A stretch of 12,656 bases of DNA from Anaerolineales bacterium UBA6663 (GTDB lineage Bacteria; Chloroflexota; Anaerolineae; Anaerolineales; UBA6663), in NCBI GenBank assembly GCA_002455335.1, contig DKKP01000005.1, forward strand, positions 1-12,656, given 5' to 3'. The notes beneath the pieces were generated by a model that worked only from the letters and a program-made list of their open reading frames with translations, was not told where the DNA came from and made no database searches. Numbering within the stretch: position 1 is the first letter of the stretch; each line of letters starts with the position of its first letter. Shown piece after piece: positions 1 to 8,297 of this stretch. The position numbers were made by a program, and so were the translations under genes.

Positions 1-285
1 CGGGTGGGTCCAGGCCGCAGGCGCGCCCTCGGCGACCGTATCCATGTGCCCGATCATCACGAAGCCGGCCGGGCCGTCGCCCCACCAGGCCAGCGCATTC
101 GGTCGGGCCGGGTCGGCAGCCACCAGCTCCGACGCCAGCCCGAGGCGCTGCGCCTCGGCGCAGATGCGCTCGGCGACGGCGGCTTCGTTGTCGCGTCCGT
201 TGACGGACGGGATGCGGACCAGGTCCTGCAGGAAGGCCAGGAGCTCGGCTTCACGCAGGCGGGCGAGGGCGGTCAGGTCGGTCAT
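1..285 (-). CDS. M20-family metallopeptidase/deacylase, N-terminal fragment (cut by window edge)
   Basis: The first 95 residues of a zinc-dependent hydrolase of the M20 (ArgE/DapE/CPG2) family, which cleaves amide or peptide bonds in the cytoplasm. The visible part has the family's amphipathic N-terminal helix, the segment LVRIPSVNGRDNEAAVAERI (residues 22-41), and the metal motif GHMDTV, with His80 and Asp82 as the expected first zinc ligand and its Asp partner. The remaining zinc ligands, the catalytic Glu pair and the dimerisation domain lie beyond position 1. The start is ATG at 285, preceded by a strong AGGAGG (289-294 on this strand) only 3 nt away. It is the last visible gene of a minus-strand operon, 31 nt after the nucleoside hydrolase stop. 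The substrate cannot be told from this fragment; ArgE/DapE-like deacylase and dipeptidase are all open. The frame is intact up to the edge. Confidence 0.9.
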   Translation of the reverse strand, partial: MTDLTALARLREAELLAFLQDLVRIPSVNGRDNEAAVAERICAEAQRLGLASELVAADPARPNALAWWGDGPAGFVMIGHMDTVAEGAPAAWTHP

Positions 286-316
286 GATCCTCCTGGCAAT
301 CTCGGCGCGTCGGTGG

Positions 317-1243
317 TCAACGCAATCCAAGCTCCATCAACTCGATGAAGCGTTGCGTGTCGACCTCGAGCACGATCTCGACGTTGGCCGGAGCCCCGCC
401 CCGGCTCAGCCAGTCGACCACGGTCTGGCCGCGGGTGTGGCGGCCGTGCAACTCGATCGACACCGGCTTGAGCTCGGCGTGTCTGACGATCGCGGGCTCG
501 AGCGCCACGGCCATCGCCAATCCATCGGGCGCGAAGAGCATCCCGCGCCCGAGCACTTCGGTGACATACGCGATCAGCTTTTCGTTGGTCTTGCGGAAGA
601 ACTCGGCCTTTGGGGTGCCGAGATCGAAGAAACGTTGCACCACGTCGAGGCTGAAGCCATGGGCGAGCGTGGTCTCCCAGGAGACCAGAGTCAGCCGTGG
701 CCAGGTCGAGAACACGACATGCGCCGCCTCGGGGTCGGCGAAGATGTTGAACTCGGCCGAGGCCGTCGACGTGTTACCCCGGCTGTGGATGGCGCCGCCC
801 ATGACGACCAGCTTCTTGAACTTGCTCGGGAGGTCAGGGTCGAGGCGCACGGCAAGCGCCAGATTGGTCAGTGGCCCAATCGCGATCAGGCTCAGTTCAC
901 CCGGCTCGGCGTTAGCCAGACGCACCAGGGCATTGGCCGCGTGTTCGGCCTCGAACGTGCGCTGCGAGGCCGGCAGCCCGGCATCGCCAAGCCCGTCCGC
1001 GCCGTGTACGCTGGCCGCGTTCTCGCCGGGCAGCACAAGCGACGAGGCCGCGCCGCGGTAGACGGGCACATCGGCGCCGGCCACATCCAGGATCTTCAGC
1101 GCGTTTGGCCCGGTGTGCTCGAGCCCGACGTTGCCGCCGACGACTGTGATGGCTTCGACGCTTGCGTCGGGATGCGCCAGCGCCATGAGGATCGCATGGG
1201 CGTCGTCCACGCCGGGGTCGGTGTCGATGATGAGACGGTGCAT
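317..1243 (-). CDS. Nucleoside hydrolase (IU-nuc_hydro family), catalytic His replaced by Pro
   Basis: A 308-residue protein, the usual length for inosine-uridine nucleoside hydrolases, which split the N-glycosidic bond of ribonucleosides in salvage and catabolism. The N-terminal calcium-site signature DTDPGVDD is at residues 7-14. Other family landmarks are VHGADGLGD (His80), AIGPLTNLALA (121-131), VVMGGA (146-151) and EFNIFADPEAA, with Asn166. The last calcium-binding Asp is Asp240 in FAPDGLAMAV. In classical members this Asp follows the catalytic His (HD); here the preceding residue is Pro239. The start is ATG at 1243, with AAGGA upstream. The gene lies 61 nt after the amidohydrolase and 31 nt before the M20 gene, so co-transcription is likely. 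The family is clear; substrate preference is unknown, and activity on purine nucleosides that rely on this His is doubtful. A paralogue lies at 9312-10265. Confidence 0.93.
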   Translation of the reverse strand: MHRLIIDTDPGVDDAHAILMALAHPDASVEAITVVGGNVGLEHTGPNALKILDVAGADVPVYRGAASSLVLPGENAASVHGADGLGDAGLPASQRTFEAEHAANALVRLANAEPGELSLIAIGPLTNLALAVRLDPDLPSKFKKLVVMGGAIHSRGNTSTASAEFNIFADPEAAHVVFSTWPRLTLVSWETTLAHGFSLDVVQRFFDLGTPKAEFFRKTNEKLIAYVTEVLGRGMLFAPDGLAMAVALEPAIVRHAELKPVSIELHGRHTRGQTVVDWLSRGGAPANVEIVLEVDTQRFIELMELGLR

Positions 1244-1304
1244 GATGGGTCCTTCGTCTTGATCGGCGGCCGTGGCTCTGCCACCGCCCCCGGTCGAGAC
1301 CGAT

Positions 1305-2627
1305 TTACATGCTGATTCGCCGCATCAGTTGGGCGTGAGCGTTTTCGAGATCGCGCCGCGACTGAGCGAAATCGAGCGTGGTCAAGGCGTTGTTGCGGAA
1401 CAGCCAACGCCCATCGACCATGACGTCGCGCACGTGCTGGCCCGTGATCGAGTAGACCAGGGCGGCGTAGACGTGCTGACCGCCGCGCGGGCTCCAGCCG
1501 ATCTCGTCGAGGTCGAGCGCGATCAGGTCGGCCTTCTTGCCGACCTCGAGCGAGCCGATCTCGTGCTCCAGGCCCAGCGCGCGCGCGCCGCCGAGCGTGG
1601 CCATCTCGAGGATCTTGCGGGTCGGTATGGCGTTTGGCGTGCGCTCATGCAGGCTAAAAAGTTTGCCCGCGATCTGCATCTCCTTGAAGAGATCGTAGCT
1701 GTTGTTGTTTGTGACGTTGTCTGTGCCGAGTGCTGTGTTGACGCCGGCTGCGTGCAGCCCGGGCAGCGGCGCGACCCCGGCGGCGTTGCGCATGGCCGAC
1801 GACGGCGCCAGCACGGCCGTGAACGGATGGCGGGCCAGGATCGGGAAGTCTTCCGGGGGCAGTGTGATGCAATGCGCGGCCAGCACCGGGCGCTCGAGCA
1901 TGCCCAGGGCCTCGAGTTGGGGGATAGCGCTTCGGCCGTAGTGTTCCCAGCAGAAGCGATCTTCCTCGCCGCTTGTGCCCATGTGGATGTGGAACCCGGT
2001 GTCGAAGCGCCGCGCCAACTCGAGCTCGAGCCGCATCGCGGCCTCGCTGTTGTCGACGAAGAAAGCGTGCGGGCCGACCCAGCCCGTGATCAGCCTGTCG
2101 TCGCTGAGGTCTTCGAGAAAGGCGGCGGCGGCGGCGAGCTCGCGCTCGCGGGCTGCCGGGTCGCCCAGTTCGACGATGCCGTAGGCCAGCGCAGCGCGTA
2201 GACCGCTGCGACGCACCTCGGGCACGATCCTGTCCATCCAGAAATACTGGTCGGCGAAACAGGTCGTGCCGGTGCGGATCATCTCGGCGCACGACACCGC
2301 CACGCCGGCCGGGATCAGGTCGGGTGTGAGCACCTGCTCGAGCACGCGGATGGTGTTGAACCAGCCGTCGAGGGTGAACAGCGTGCGCCCCTCGGCGTGC
2401 CCGCGGAAGAGCGTCATCGGCGTGTGGGTGTGGGCGTTGACCAGCCCCGGCATGACCAGCCTGGGTCCGAGGTCGATCTCGACGTCGATGGCTCGCGAGC
2501 CTGGGGTGTAGATTGAGCCGATCTCGACCAGGCGATCATCCGCGACGATCAGGTAGCCGGGGCTGTGGATCGTATCGGCGGCATCCAGCGTGACGATCTG
2601 CTCGGCCCGGATCAGGCTCGTGGTCAT
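1305..2627 (-). CDS. Amidohydrolase/deaminase of the SAH-MTA deaminase, TRZ/ATZ type
   Basis: A 440-residue metal-dependent hydrolase of the amidohydrolase superfamily, the group with S-adenosylhomocysteine/methylthioadenosine deaminases and triazine hydrolases. Metal ligands are visible in order: HTH (His66, His68) after [12 protein letters not shown] (His213, His215), His252 in AAHCITL, and Asp303 in GTDN. The C-terminal beta-sandwich tail [17 protein letters not shown] (357-373) is typical. The usual Glu three residues after the HIH histidine (HxxE, proton shuttle) is not present: the text reads [11 protein letters not shown], as if one residue were deleted. ATG at 2627 is chosen because residues from here match the family start and GGGGGA lies just upstream. 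The frame stays open far upstream, but that part is antisense to the carbonic anhydrase. It is the first gene of the minus-strand operon with nucleoside hydrolase and M20, which suggests a nucleoside or related heterocycle as substrate. The exact reaction is inferred only. Confidence 0.9.
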   Translation of the reverse strand: MTTSLIRAEQIVTLDAADTIHSPGYLIVADDRLVEIGSIYTPGSRAIDVEIDLGPRLVMPGLVNAHTHTPMTLFRGHAEGRTLFTLDGWFNTIRVLEQVLTPDLIPAGVAVSCAEMIRTGTTCFADQYFWMDRIVPEVRRSGLRAALAYGIVELGDPAARERELAAAAAFLEDLSDDRLITGWVGPHAFFVDNSEAAMRLELELARRFDTGFHIHMGTSGEEDRFCWEHYGRSAIPQLEALGMLERPVLAAHCITLPPEDFPILARHPFTAVLAPSSAMRNAAGVAPLPGLHAAGVNTALGTDNVTNNNSYDLFKEMQIAGKLFSLHERTPNAIPTRKILEMATLGGARALGLEHEIGSLEVGKKADLIALDLDEIGWSPRGGQHVYAALVYSITGQHVRDVMVDGRWLFRNNALTTLDFAQSRRDLENAHAQLMRRISM

Positions 2628-2654
2628 AGGTCCCCCAGCTTGCGGATTGGCCGG

Positions 2655-3242
2655 ATGCGTCTCGCAGCGCGGTTCACCGATCATAGCACGCCGGTAATCG
2701 CTCTTTGCCCATCGTCGGAGGTATTGCAGAGCAATCGCCTCACAACGGACGGGGACAAGCATTGTCTCGGATGTATGGATGCCCGGCTTGATCCGGCGAA
2801 ATACGCCGGCCTGAGCGAAGGCGACGCGCACGTCATCCGCAACGCCGGCGGACGCGCCAGCGATGACGCCATCCGCTCGCTTGTGATCTCCTATAAGCTC
2901 CTCGGCACCCACGAGTTCTTCGTCATCCATCATACGGATTGCGGGATGGCGCTCTTCACCGATGAGATCATGTGCGATCTGCCGGGCAGCAGCCTGACGA
3001 CGGCCACGGTCGATGCCGATGGCTGGCGCGACGTCGGGGCTGGGCCTGGCTCGGCAGCCGGCAACTACGTCAACTGGTTGACCTTCAAGGACCTCGCCGC
3101 CAGCGTGATCGAGGACGTTCAGCGAATTCGTTCCCACCCGCTTGTGCCCGCCGCAATCCCTGTGTATGGCTACATCTATGACGTGCGCACCGGGCGTTTG
3201 CACGAGGTGGCCGAAGCCACAGCCATCGGGCGCGCTGACTGA
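2655..3242 (+). CDS. Beta-carbonic anhydrase-like protein with anomalous N-terminus (start uncertain)
   Basis: A zinc enzyme of the short beta-carbonic anhydrase group, which interconverts CO2 and bicarbonate. From ATG 2655 it is 195 residues, near the family length. The core is complete: CMDAR (Cys40 zinc ligand, Asp42-Arg44 dyad), [20 protein letters not shown] (57-76), [17 protein letters not shown] with His93 and Cys96, then [20 protein letters not shown] and a [12 protein letters not shown] end. The roughly 39 residues before Cys40 do not show the expected N..YA..F and LP.PP..K pattern or a clear strand before CMDAR, and I found no remnant of it in the other two frames. No start codon has a well-spaced SD: GGAGGT at 2717-2722 is one nt from an in-frame TTG (2724), and ATG 2775 would lose the zinc Cys. 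The gene may be N-terminally damaged or rearranged, or it may start unusually. The downstream region has no coding potential. Confidence 0.75.
   Translation: MRLAARFTDHSTPVIALCPSSEVLQSNRLTTDGDKHCLGCMDARLDPAKYAGLSEGDAHVIRNAGGRASDDAIRSLVISYKLLGTHEFFVIHHTDCGMALFTDEIMCDLPGSSLTTATVDADGWRDVGAGPGSAAGNYVNWLTFKDLAASVIEDVQRIRSHPLVPAAIPVYGYIYDVRTGRLHEVAEATAIGRAD
2680..2688 (-). promoter_or_regulatory. Extended -10 promoter for the amidohydrolase operon
   Basis: On the minus strand this reads TGCTATGAT, an extended -10 element (TGn plus TATGAT). No good -35 hexamer is seen 16-18 nt upstream, which is tolerated for extended -10 promoters. Transcription would begin near 2673, leaving a leader of about 45 nt before the ATG at 2627. 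The site lies inside the presumed N-terminal coding part of the divergent carbonic anhydrase if that gene starts at 2655, another reason to doubt that start. Confidence 0.45.
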
Positions 3243-3299
3243 GCCCTCGATCGTCGTGTGCGCCGCCACGAGGCTGTGTCGAACGCTAACCGTTTCTGG

Positions 3300-3329
3300 T
3301 TGTGGGTTTGGCACGAGTCGTGGTACTAA
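3300..3329 (+). promoter_or_regulatory. Possible weak promoter ahead of the structured RNA region
   Basis: TTGTGG (3300-3305) and TACTAA (3324-3329) are separated by 18 nt and could act as -35 and -10 boxes. A small palindrome, CACGAGTCGTG (3312-3322), lies in the spacer and could be an operator. The match is weak, and the TACTAAT also pairs with 3519-3523 in the RNA model. If this is the promoter, the transcript starts near 3336 and those outer pairs would not form. Confidence 0.25.
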
Positions 3330-3560
3330 TTGAGAAAGCCCTGCTGTGTGCGTGATGTCGAGCGCGGGTCGACCACGTTTTAGAAAAGGGAGCCGGGCTT
3401 GTTTTGGGGCTGCGATAGACCCTTGTCCGCGGACCTGGGCCAAGGCAAAACCGAAACAGACGGATCCCGCCTGCAATACCCTTGCAGGTCGTCCACCGCC
3501 GCACACGGCACAGTGGGGATTAGCACGGACGACGCGCCGCTGACCTCAGCGGCGCGTTTT
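3317..3560 (+). ncRNA. Candidate structured non-coding RNA of about 210-240 nt ending in an intrinsic terminator
   Basis: Several long-range complementary pairs are nested in one order. CTAAT (3326-3330) pairs with ATTAG (3519-3523); CCC (3339-3341) with GGG (3515-3517); TGCTGTGTGCG (3342-3352) with CGCACACGGCA (3500-3510), 11 pairs with one G-U; and GCGG (3364-3367) with CCGC (3496-3499). An outer GTCGTG (3317-3322) can pair with CACG and AC at 3524-3530. Inside are the perfect hairpin CCTGCAA-TACCC-TTGCAGG (3470-3488) and GTTTTG/CAAAAC (3401-3406 with 3446-3451). The closing stem is followed within a few bases by a strong terminator. A long closed rod with internal loops recalls 6S RNA, but I cannot match any family's conserved bases. 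It is not a tmRNA, SRP RNA or RNase P RNA by the motifs I know. The 5' end is not fixed. Confidence 0.45.
3533..3560 (+). terminator. Rho-independent terminator
   Basis: CGCGCCGCTGA (3533-3543) and TCAGCGGCGCG (3546-3556) are perfect complements around CC, so the folded form is a stem of about 10 bp with a 4-nt loop. It is followed by TTTTGTGTTT. The minus strand has no matching U-tract, so it acts on plus-strand transcripts. It ends the candidate RNA, or read-through from the carbonic anhydrase, and insulates the nusA operon. Confidence 0.85.
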
Positions 3561-3652
3561 GTGTTTCGGCGAGCGCCCTGGCTTGGGCGATCCCATCGGC
3601 GAAACCCGCGGCGAAAGAAATCCGGGGCAGGCCGAGCCCGCACAGTAAGGGC

Positions 3653-3681
3653 TTGCCCGCGACGCCGAGTCGTGTTAAGAT
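3653..3681 (+). promoter_or_regulatory. Probable sigma-70-type promoter of the nusA operon
   Basis: TTGCCC (3653-3658), a 17-nt spacer, and TAAGAT (3676-3681) match -35 and -10 consensus at four of six bases each. Transcription would begin near 3688, after the terminator at 3533-3560 and about 90 nt before the nusA ATG. A consensus TTGACA at 3684-3689 lies just downstream but lacks a good -10 at the right distance. Confidence 0.5.
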
Positions 3682-3709
3682 TATTGACAGTTTCAGAACG
3701 TACGTCCTT

Positions 3710-3734
3710 GAAACGTCGGCGTCCCCGACGTTTC
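3710..3734 (+). promoter_or_regulatory. Leader hairpin in the nusA 5' UTR
   Basis: GAAACGTCGG (3710-3719) and CCGACGTTTC (3725-3734) form a perfect 10-bp stem with loop CGTCC. It lies between the putative promoter and the start codon. The short TTTCGTTGT after the G+C core gives it a faint intrinsic-terminator look, so it could attenuate the operon, perhaps in response to NusA. It could equally be a simple mRNA-stabilising hairpin. Confidence 0.5.
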
Positions 3735-3779
3735 GTTGTATATCGGCCCGGGTAACCCCGGCCGGCGCGACATAGGGTT

Positions 3780-5656
<1,877 letters not shown>

Positions 5657-5657
<1 letters not shown>

Positions 5658-5938
5658 TGCCCAAGCACATCCCGATCCGCACCTGTGTGGCCTGCCGAGA
5701 GACATCGGCAAAGCGCACGCTGGTGCGGGTCGTTCGAGGGGCGGATGGCCGGGTAACGGTCGATCCGACCGGTAAGGCAAATGGCCGCGGCGCCTACTTG
5801 TGCGCGCGCCCGGCCTGCTGGGAAAAGGGATTGAAGAGCGGCGTTTTGGGCCGCGCGTTGAAAACGGAAATCAGCGAGGCCGACCGGGCGGCTCTGACCG
5901 CCCACGGCGAACAGTATTCACATGACCCCGATGCCTGA
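5657..5938 (+). CDS. ylxR: YlxR/RnpM RNA-binding protein (DUF448)
   Basis: A 93-residue small basic protein of the YlxR family, reported in Bacillus to bind RNase P RNA and modulate it (RnpM), and found almost always between nusA and infB. The family fingerprints are visible: RTCVACRETSAKRTLVRVVR (8-27), a basic GKANGRGAYLC loop (39-49), CW at 54-55, and LGRALK (64-69). The Cys pairs near the N-terminus (Cys10, Cys13) and at Cys49 and Cys54 are of the kind some members carry. Its ATG shares its A with the nusA TGA, so translation is probably coupled. A ylxQ (L7Ae-like) gene, which often follows, is absent; 129 nt of non-coding sequence separates it from infB. Confidence 0.93.
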
Positions 5939-6054
5939 CGGCCGGCTCTTGAGGCGGCCGCCGAACATCAATCCACTTCGGCCTTTGCGCCCTCCCGCCT
6001 GAGCGACGCCGCTCGCCGGGTCGCGCGATGCCGAAGACGCCCCGAACGGCGGTC

Positions 6055-6062
6055 GAGGAGGT
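6055..6062 (+). promoter_or_regulatory. Ribosome-binding site of infB
   Basis: GAGGAGGT lies 5 nt before ATG 6068. It is one of the strongest SD sequences in the window and fixes the infB start. The 129-nt gap before infB (5939-6067) otherwise shows no clear promoter or terminator, only G+C-rich sequence. Confidence 0.85.
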
Positions 6063-6067
6063 AGCGT

Positions 6068-7870
6068 ATGAGCGACAACGGCGCACGAGTGGTGGAGCTC
6101 CCCAGCAGCGTCACGGTACGTGACCTGGCGGCCAAGATCAAAGCCAGCCCAATCGATGTCATCAAGTCGTTGATGAGCAACGGCGTGATGGCCAATATCA
6201 ACCAGCAACTTGATTTCGATACAGCAGCGCTGATCGCCGGCGATCTGGGTTATGAAGCCAAGCCCGAGGTGACTGAGGTGGCCGAGGCCGAGGCCGTCGA
6301 GCAGGATACGCGCCCCGAGTGGAAGCGTCTGCTCGAGCGCGAAGACGCCAAGGACATGGTCGCCCGGCCGCCTGTCGTCACCATCCTCGGCCACGTCGAC
6401 CACGGCAAGACATCGTTGCTCGACGTCATCCGCAAGGCTAACGTCGCTGCCGGTGAGGCGGGCGGCATCACGCAGCACATCGGCGCCTATCAGGTTCAGC
6501 GAGAAGGCCGCACGATCACGTTCCTCGACACGCCGGGTCACGAGGCCTTTACGGCCATGCGCGCCCGCGGCGCCCAGTCGACGGATATCGCGATCCTTGT
6601 GGTCGCGGCGGACGACGGTGTGATGCCGCAGACCCGCGAGGCCGCGGCGCACGCCAAGGCCGCGCAGGTGCCGATCCTCGTGGCACTCAACAAAATCGAT
6701 AAGCCCAATGCCAACCCCGAGCGGGTCAAGCAGCAGCTGGCCGAGATCGGCCTGACGCCCGACGATTGGGGCGGCAACATCATGGTCGTGCCCGTGTCGG
6801 CCAAGCAGAAGACGGGCATCGACGACCTGCTCGAGGCCATCCTTCTGACGGCCGACGATCTGCCGACGATCAAGGCCAACCCCACTGCCAGCGCCACCGG
6901 CACCGTGCTCGAGGCCGAGCTCGACAAGTCGCGCGGCGTTCAGGCCACGTTGTTGGTGCAAAACGGCACGCTGCACGCCGGCGATGTCATCGTGGCCGGC
7001 ACGGCCTTTGGCAAGATCCGGGCGATGGTCAACGAGAAGGGGAAGCCGATCCGCGAGGCCGGCCCGTCGACGCCGGTCAGCGTGATCGGCCTGAATGAGG
7101 TGCCGGTGGCCGGCGACCCGTATATCGTGGTCGGCACCGATCGCGAGGCGCGCACGATCGTGGGCGAGCGGAAGCTCGCGGTGCGCGAGGCCAAGAGCGA
7201 AGCCGTCAAGCCGACGAGCCTCGACCAGATTTTCGCCCGCTTCAAGGCCGGCGAGGCCAAGGAGCTCGTGCTGATCGTCAAGGCCGATGTCCAGGGCTCG
7301 CTCGAGCCGATCGTCAACTCGCTCAACAAGCTGAGCGCCGAGGGCGACGGACCGAAGGTCAACGTGCTCTATGCCGAGACCGGGGCGATCACCGAGAACG
7401 ACGTCAACCTGGCCGTGGCCTCGAACGCCATCATCCTGGGCTTCAACGTCGCGCCCGAGAACGCGGCCAGCCGCGTCGCCGACACCCAGGGCATCTCGAT
7501 CCGCCAGTACCAGGTGATCTATCGCCTGATCGAGGACGTCGAGAAGGCGCTCAAGGGCTTGCTTGGGCCGGAGTACAAGCCGATGACCATCGGCAAGGCC
7601 GAGGTGCGCGCGGTCTTCAAGATCCCCAAGATCGGCCTGATCGCGGGCTGCGTGCTACGCGAGGGCGAGGCCCGACGGAACGCCAAGGTGCGCGTGCACC
7701 GCGGTAACAAGGTCGAGCACGAAGGCGAGGTCGGTTCGCTCAAGCGCGAGAAGGACGACGTCCGCGAGGTCAAACAGACCGGCATGGAGTTTGGCGTCGG
7801 CGTCAAGGATTACGAGGCCGTTAAGGTCGGCGACATCCTGGAGTTCTTCGTCATTCAGCAAGTCAACTGA
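6068..7870 (+). CDS. infB: Translation initiation factor IF-2
   Basis: A 600-residue GTPase that brings initiator tRNA to the 30S subunit and promotes subunit joining. A single IF2N-like winged module opens the protein ([20 protein letters not shown], 8-27). The G domain follows with G1 GHVDHGKT (108-115), G2 GGITQHIG (132-139), G3 DTPGH (154-158), G4 NKID (208-211) and G5 SAK (244-246). Domains II to IV complete it, ending in [13 protein letters not shown]. Many IF-2 proteins are 700-1000 residues because of a long charged N-terminus; here that part is short, so this is a compact form with the catalytic core intact. The start is fixed by the strong SD at 6055-6062. Downstream, a 21-bp inverted repeat separates it from rbfA. 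Confidence 0.98.
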   Translation: MSDNGARVVELPSSVTVRDLAAKIKASPIDVIKSLMSNGVMANINQQLDFDTAALIAGDLGYEAKPEVTEVAEAEAVEQDTRPEWKRLLEREDAKDMVARPPVVTILGHVDHGKTSLLDVIRKANVAAGEAGGITQHIGAYQVQREGRTITFLDTPGHEAFTAMRARGAQSTDIAILVVAADDGVMPQTREAAAHAKAAQVPILVALNKIDKPNANPERVKQQLAEIGLTPDDWGGNIMVVPVSAKQKTGIDDLLEAILLTADDLPTIKANPTASATGTVLEAELDKSRGVQATLLVQNGTLHAGDVIVAGTAFGKIRAMVNEKGKPIREAGPSTPVSVIGLNEVPVAGDPYIVVGTDREARTIVGERKLAVREAKSEAVKPTSLDQIFARFKAGEAKELVLIVKADVQGSLEPIVNSLNKLSAEGDGPKVNVLYAETGAITENDVNLAVASNAIILGFNVAPENAASRVADTQGISIRQYQVIYRLIEDVEKALKGLLGPEYKPMTIGKAEVRAVFKIPKIGLIAGCVLREGEARRNAKVRVHRGNKVEHEGEVGSLKREKDDVREVKQTGMEFGVGVKDYEAVKVGDILEFFVIQQVN

Positions 7871-7875
7871 CATTG

Positions 7876-7922
7876 GCGATGGGTGATTGGCGATTGCAGA
7901 TCAATCGCCAATCACCCATCGC
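7876..7922. repeat. Perfect 21-bp inverted repeat between infB and rbfA (REP/MITE-like)
   Basis: The arms are 7876-7896 and 7902-7922, exact reverse complements over 21 bases, around a 5-nt loop CAGAT. The left side also contains a direct repeat, ATTGGCGAT at 7872-7880 and 7886-7894. There is no U-tract, so it is not an intrinsic terminator. It starts 5 nt after the infB stop and ends 9 nt before the rbfA ATG, filling nearly the whole gap. It looks like a REP-type or small palindromic repeat insert, or a processing/stability hairpin. I see no second full copy in this window. Confidence 0.85.
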
Positions 7923-7931
7923 AAATCGTTT

Positions 7932-8291
7932 ATGGCCAATCTTCTTCGACAACGGCGCGTCGCTGAGCGGATCCAGCATGAGATCGGGCAGATGCTGCTC
8001 TTCGATCTCAAGGATCCGCGTCTGGCGATGGTGTCGGTGACCCGCGTGACGATCGATCGCGAGCTGATGCAGGCCGACGTCTACGTCTCGGCGATCGTCG
8101 AAAACGAGGCCGAGCAGCGCGACGTGCTCGAAGGGTTGGCGCATGCGCTCGGGTTCATCCGCCGTGAGATCGGCAAGCGCGTGCAGCTGCGCCATGCGCC
8201 GGGAATCGCCTTTCACTGGGATCCAGGCCCCGAGAACCTCGATCATATCTCGAAGATCCTTGACGATCTCAAACGCGAGGGCGGGGCGTAG
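7932..8291 (+). CDS. rbfA: Ribosome-binding factor A
   Basis: A 119-residue RbfA, a type II KH protein that binds the 30S subunit and helps 16S rRNA 5'-end maturation and cold adaptation. Typical features are the start MANLLRQRRVAERIQHEIGQ, the conserved DPRLAMVSVTRV (28-39), the strand ADVYVSAI (48-55) and the end region RHAPGIAFHWDPGPENLDHI (78-97). The start is ATG 7932 by family alignment. A TTG at 7887 is in frame, but the extra residues would be read through the inverted repeat and look artificial. No Shine-Dalgarno sequence precedes the ATG; the hairpin of 7876-7922 occupies that place, so translation may depend on infB read-through or an unusual initiation. Confidence 0.95.
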   Translation: MANLLRQRRVAERIQHEIGQMLLFDLKDPRLAMVSVTRVTIDRELMQADVYVSAIVENEAEQRDVLEGLAHALGFIRREIGKRVQLRHAPGIAFHWDPGPENLDHISKILDDLKREGGA

Positions 8292-8297
8292 CGTGTC

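Larger units (their letters stand above)
3243..3779 (+). other. 537-nt non-coding region between carbonic anhydrase and nusA
   Basis: No open frame here has recognisable protein similarity. The composition is visibly less G+C-rich than the genes, with runs such as GTTTTG and CAAAACC. It holds, in order, a possible weak promoter (3300-3329), a set of complementary segments suggesting a structured RNA (3317-3530), an intrinsic terminator (3533-3560), a plausible nusA promoter (3653-3681) and a leader hairpin (3710-3734). The gene rimP, often just before nusA, is not here, and I found no tRNA. Confidence 0.8.

Noticed and set aside
510..530. ATCGCCAAT-like text resembling the infB-rbfA repeat arm
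   Set aside because: It lies inside the nucleoside hydrolase coding sequence, matches only about nine bases, and is probably chance.
44..1315. Long plus-strand open frame of 423 codons opposite the nucleoside hydrolase
   Set aside because: It is antisense to a gene with complete family motifs, has no recognisable domain, and is typical of spurious open frames in G+C-rich DNA.
3270..3300. Minus-strand GTTCGA motif as a tRNA T-loop
   Set aside because: No matching acceptor, D or anticodon stems could be built around it.
2628..3506. N-terminal extension of the amidohydrolase frame to 733 residues
   Set aside because: The extra 293 codons run antisense through the carbonic anhydrase and the non-coding region; the family start and SD are at 2627.
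3684..3689. Consensus TTGACA as the nusA -35 box
   Set aside because: No acceptable -10 hexamer lies 16-18 nt downstream; the pair 3653-3658 and 3676-3681 fits better.
3399..3755. Plus-strand open frame of 118 codons before nusA as a possible rimP
   Set aside because: Its translation is arginine-rich without RimP features, and it crosses the terminator and the promoter.
7887..7931. Upstream TTG start of rbfA adding 15 residues
   Set aside because: The added codons come from the inverted repeat, there is no SD, and RbfA homologues start at the ATG 7932 position.
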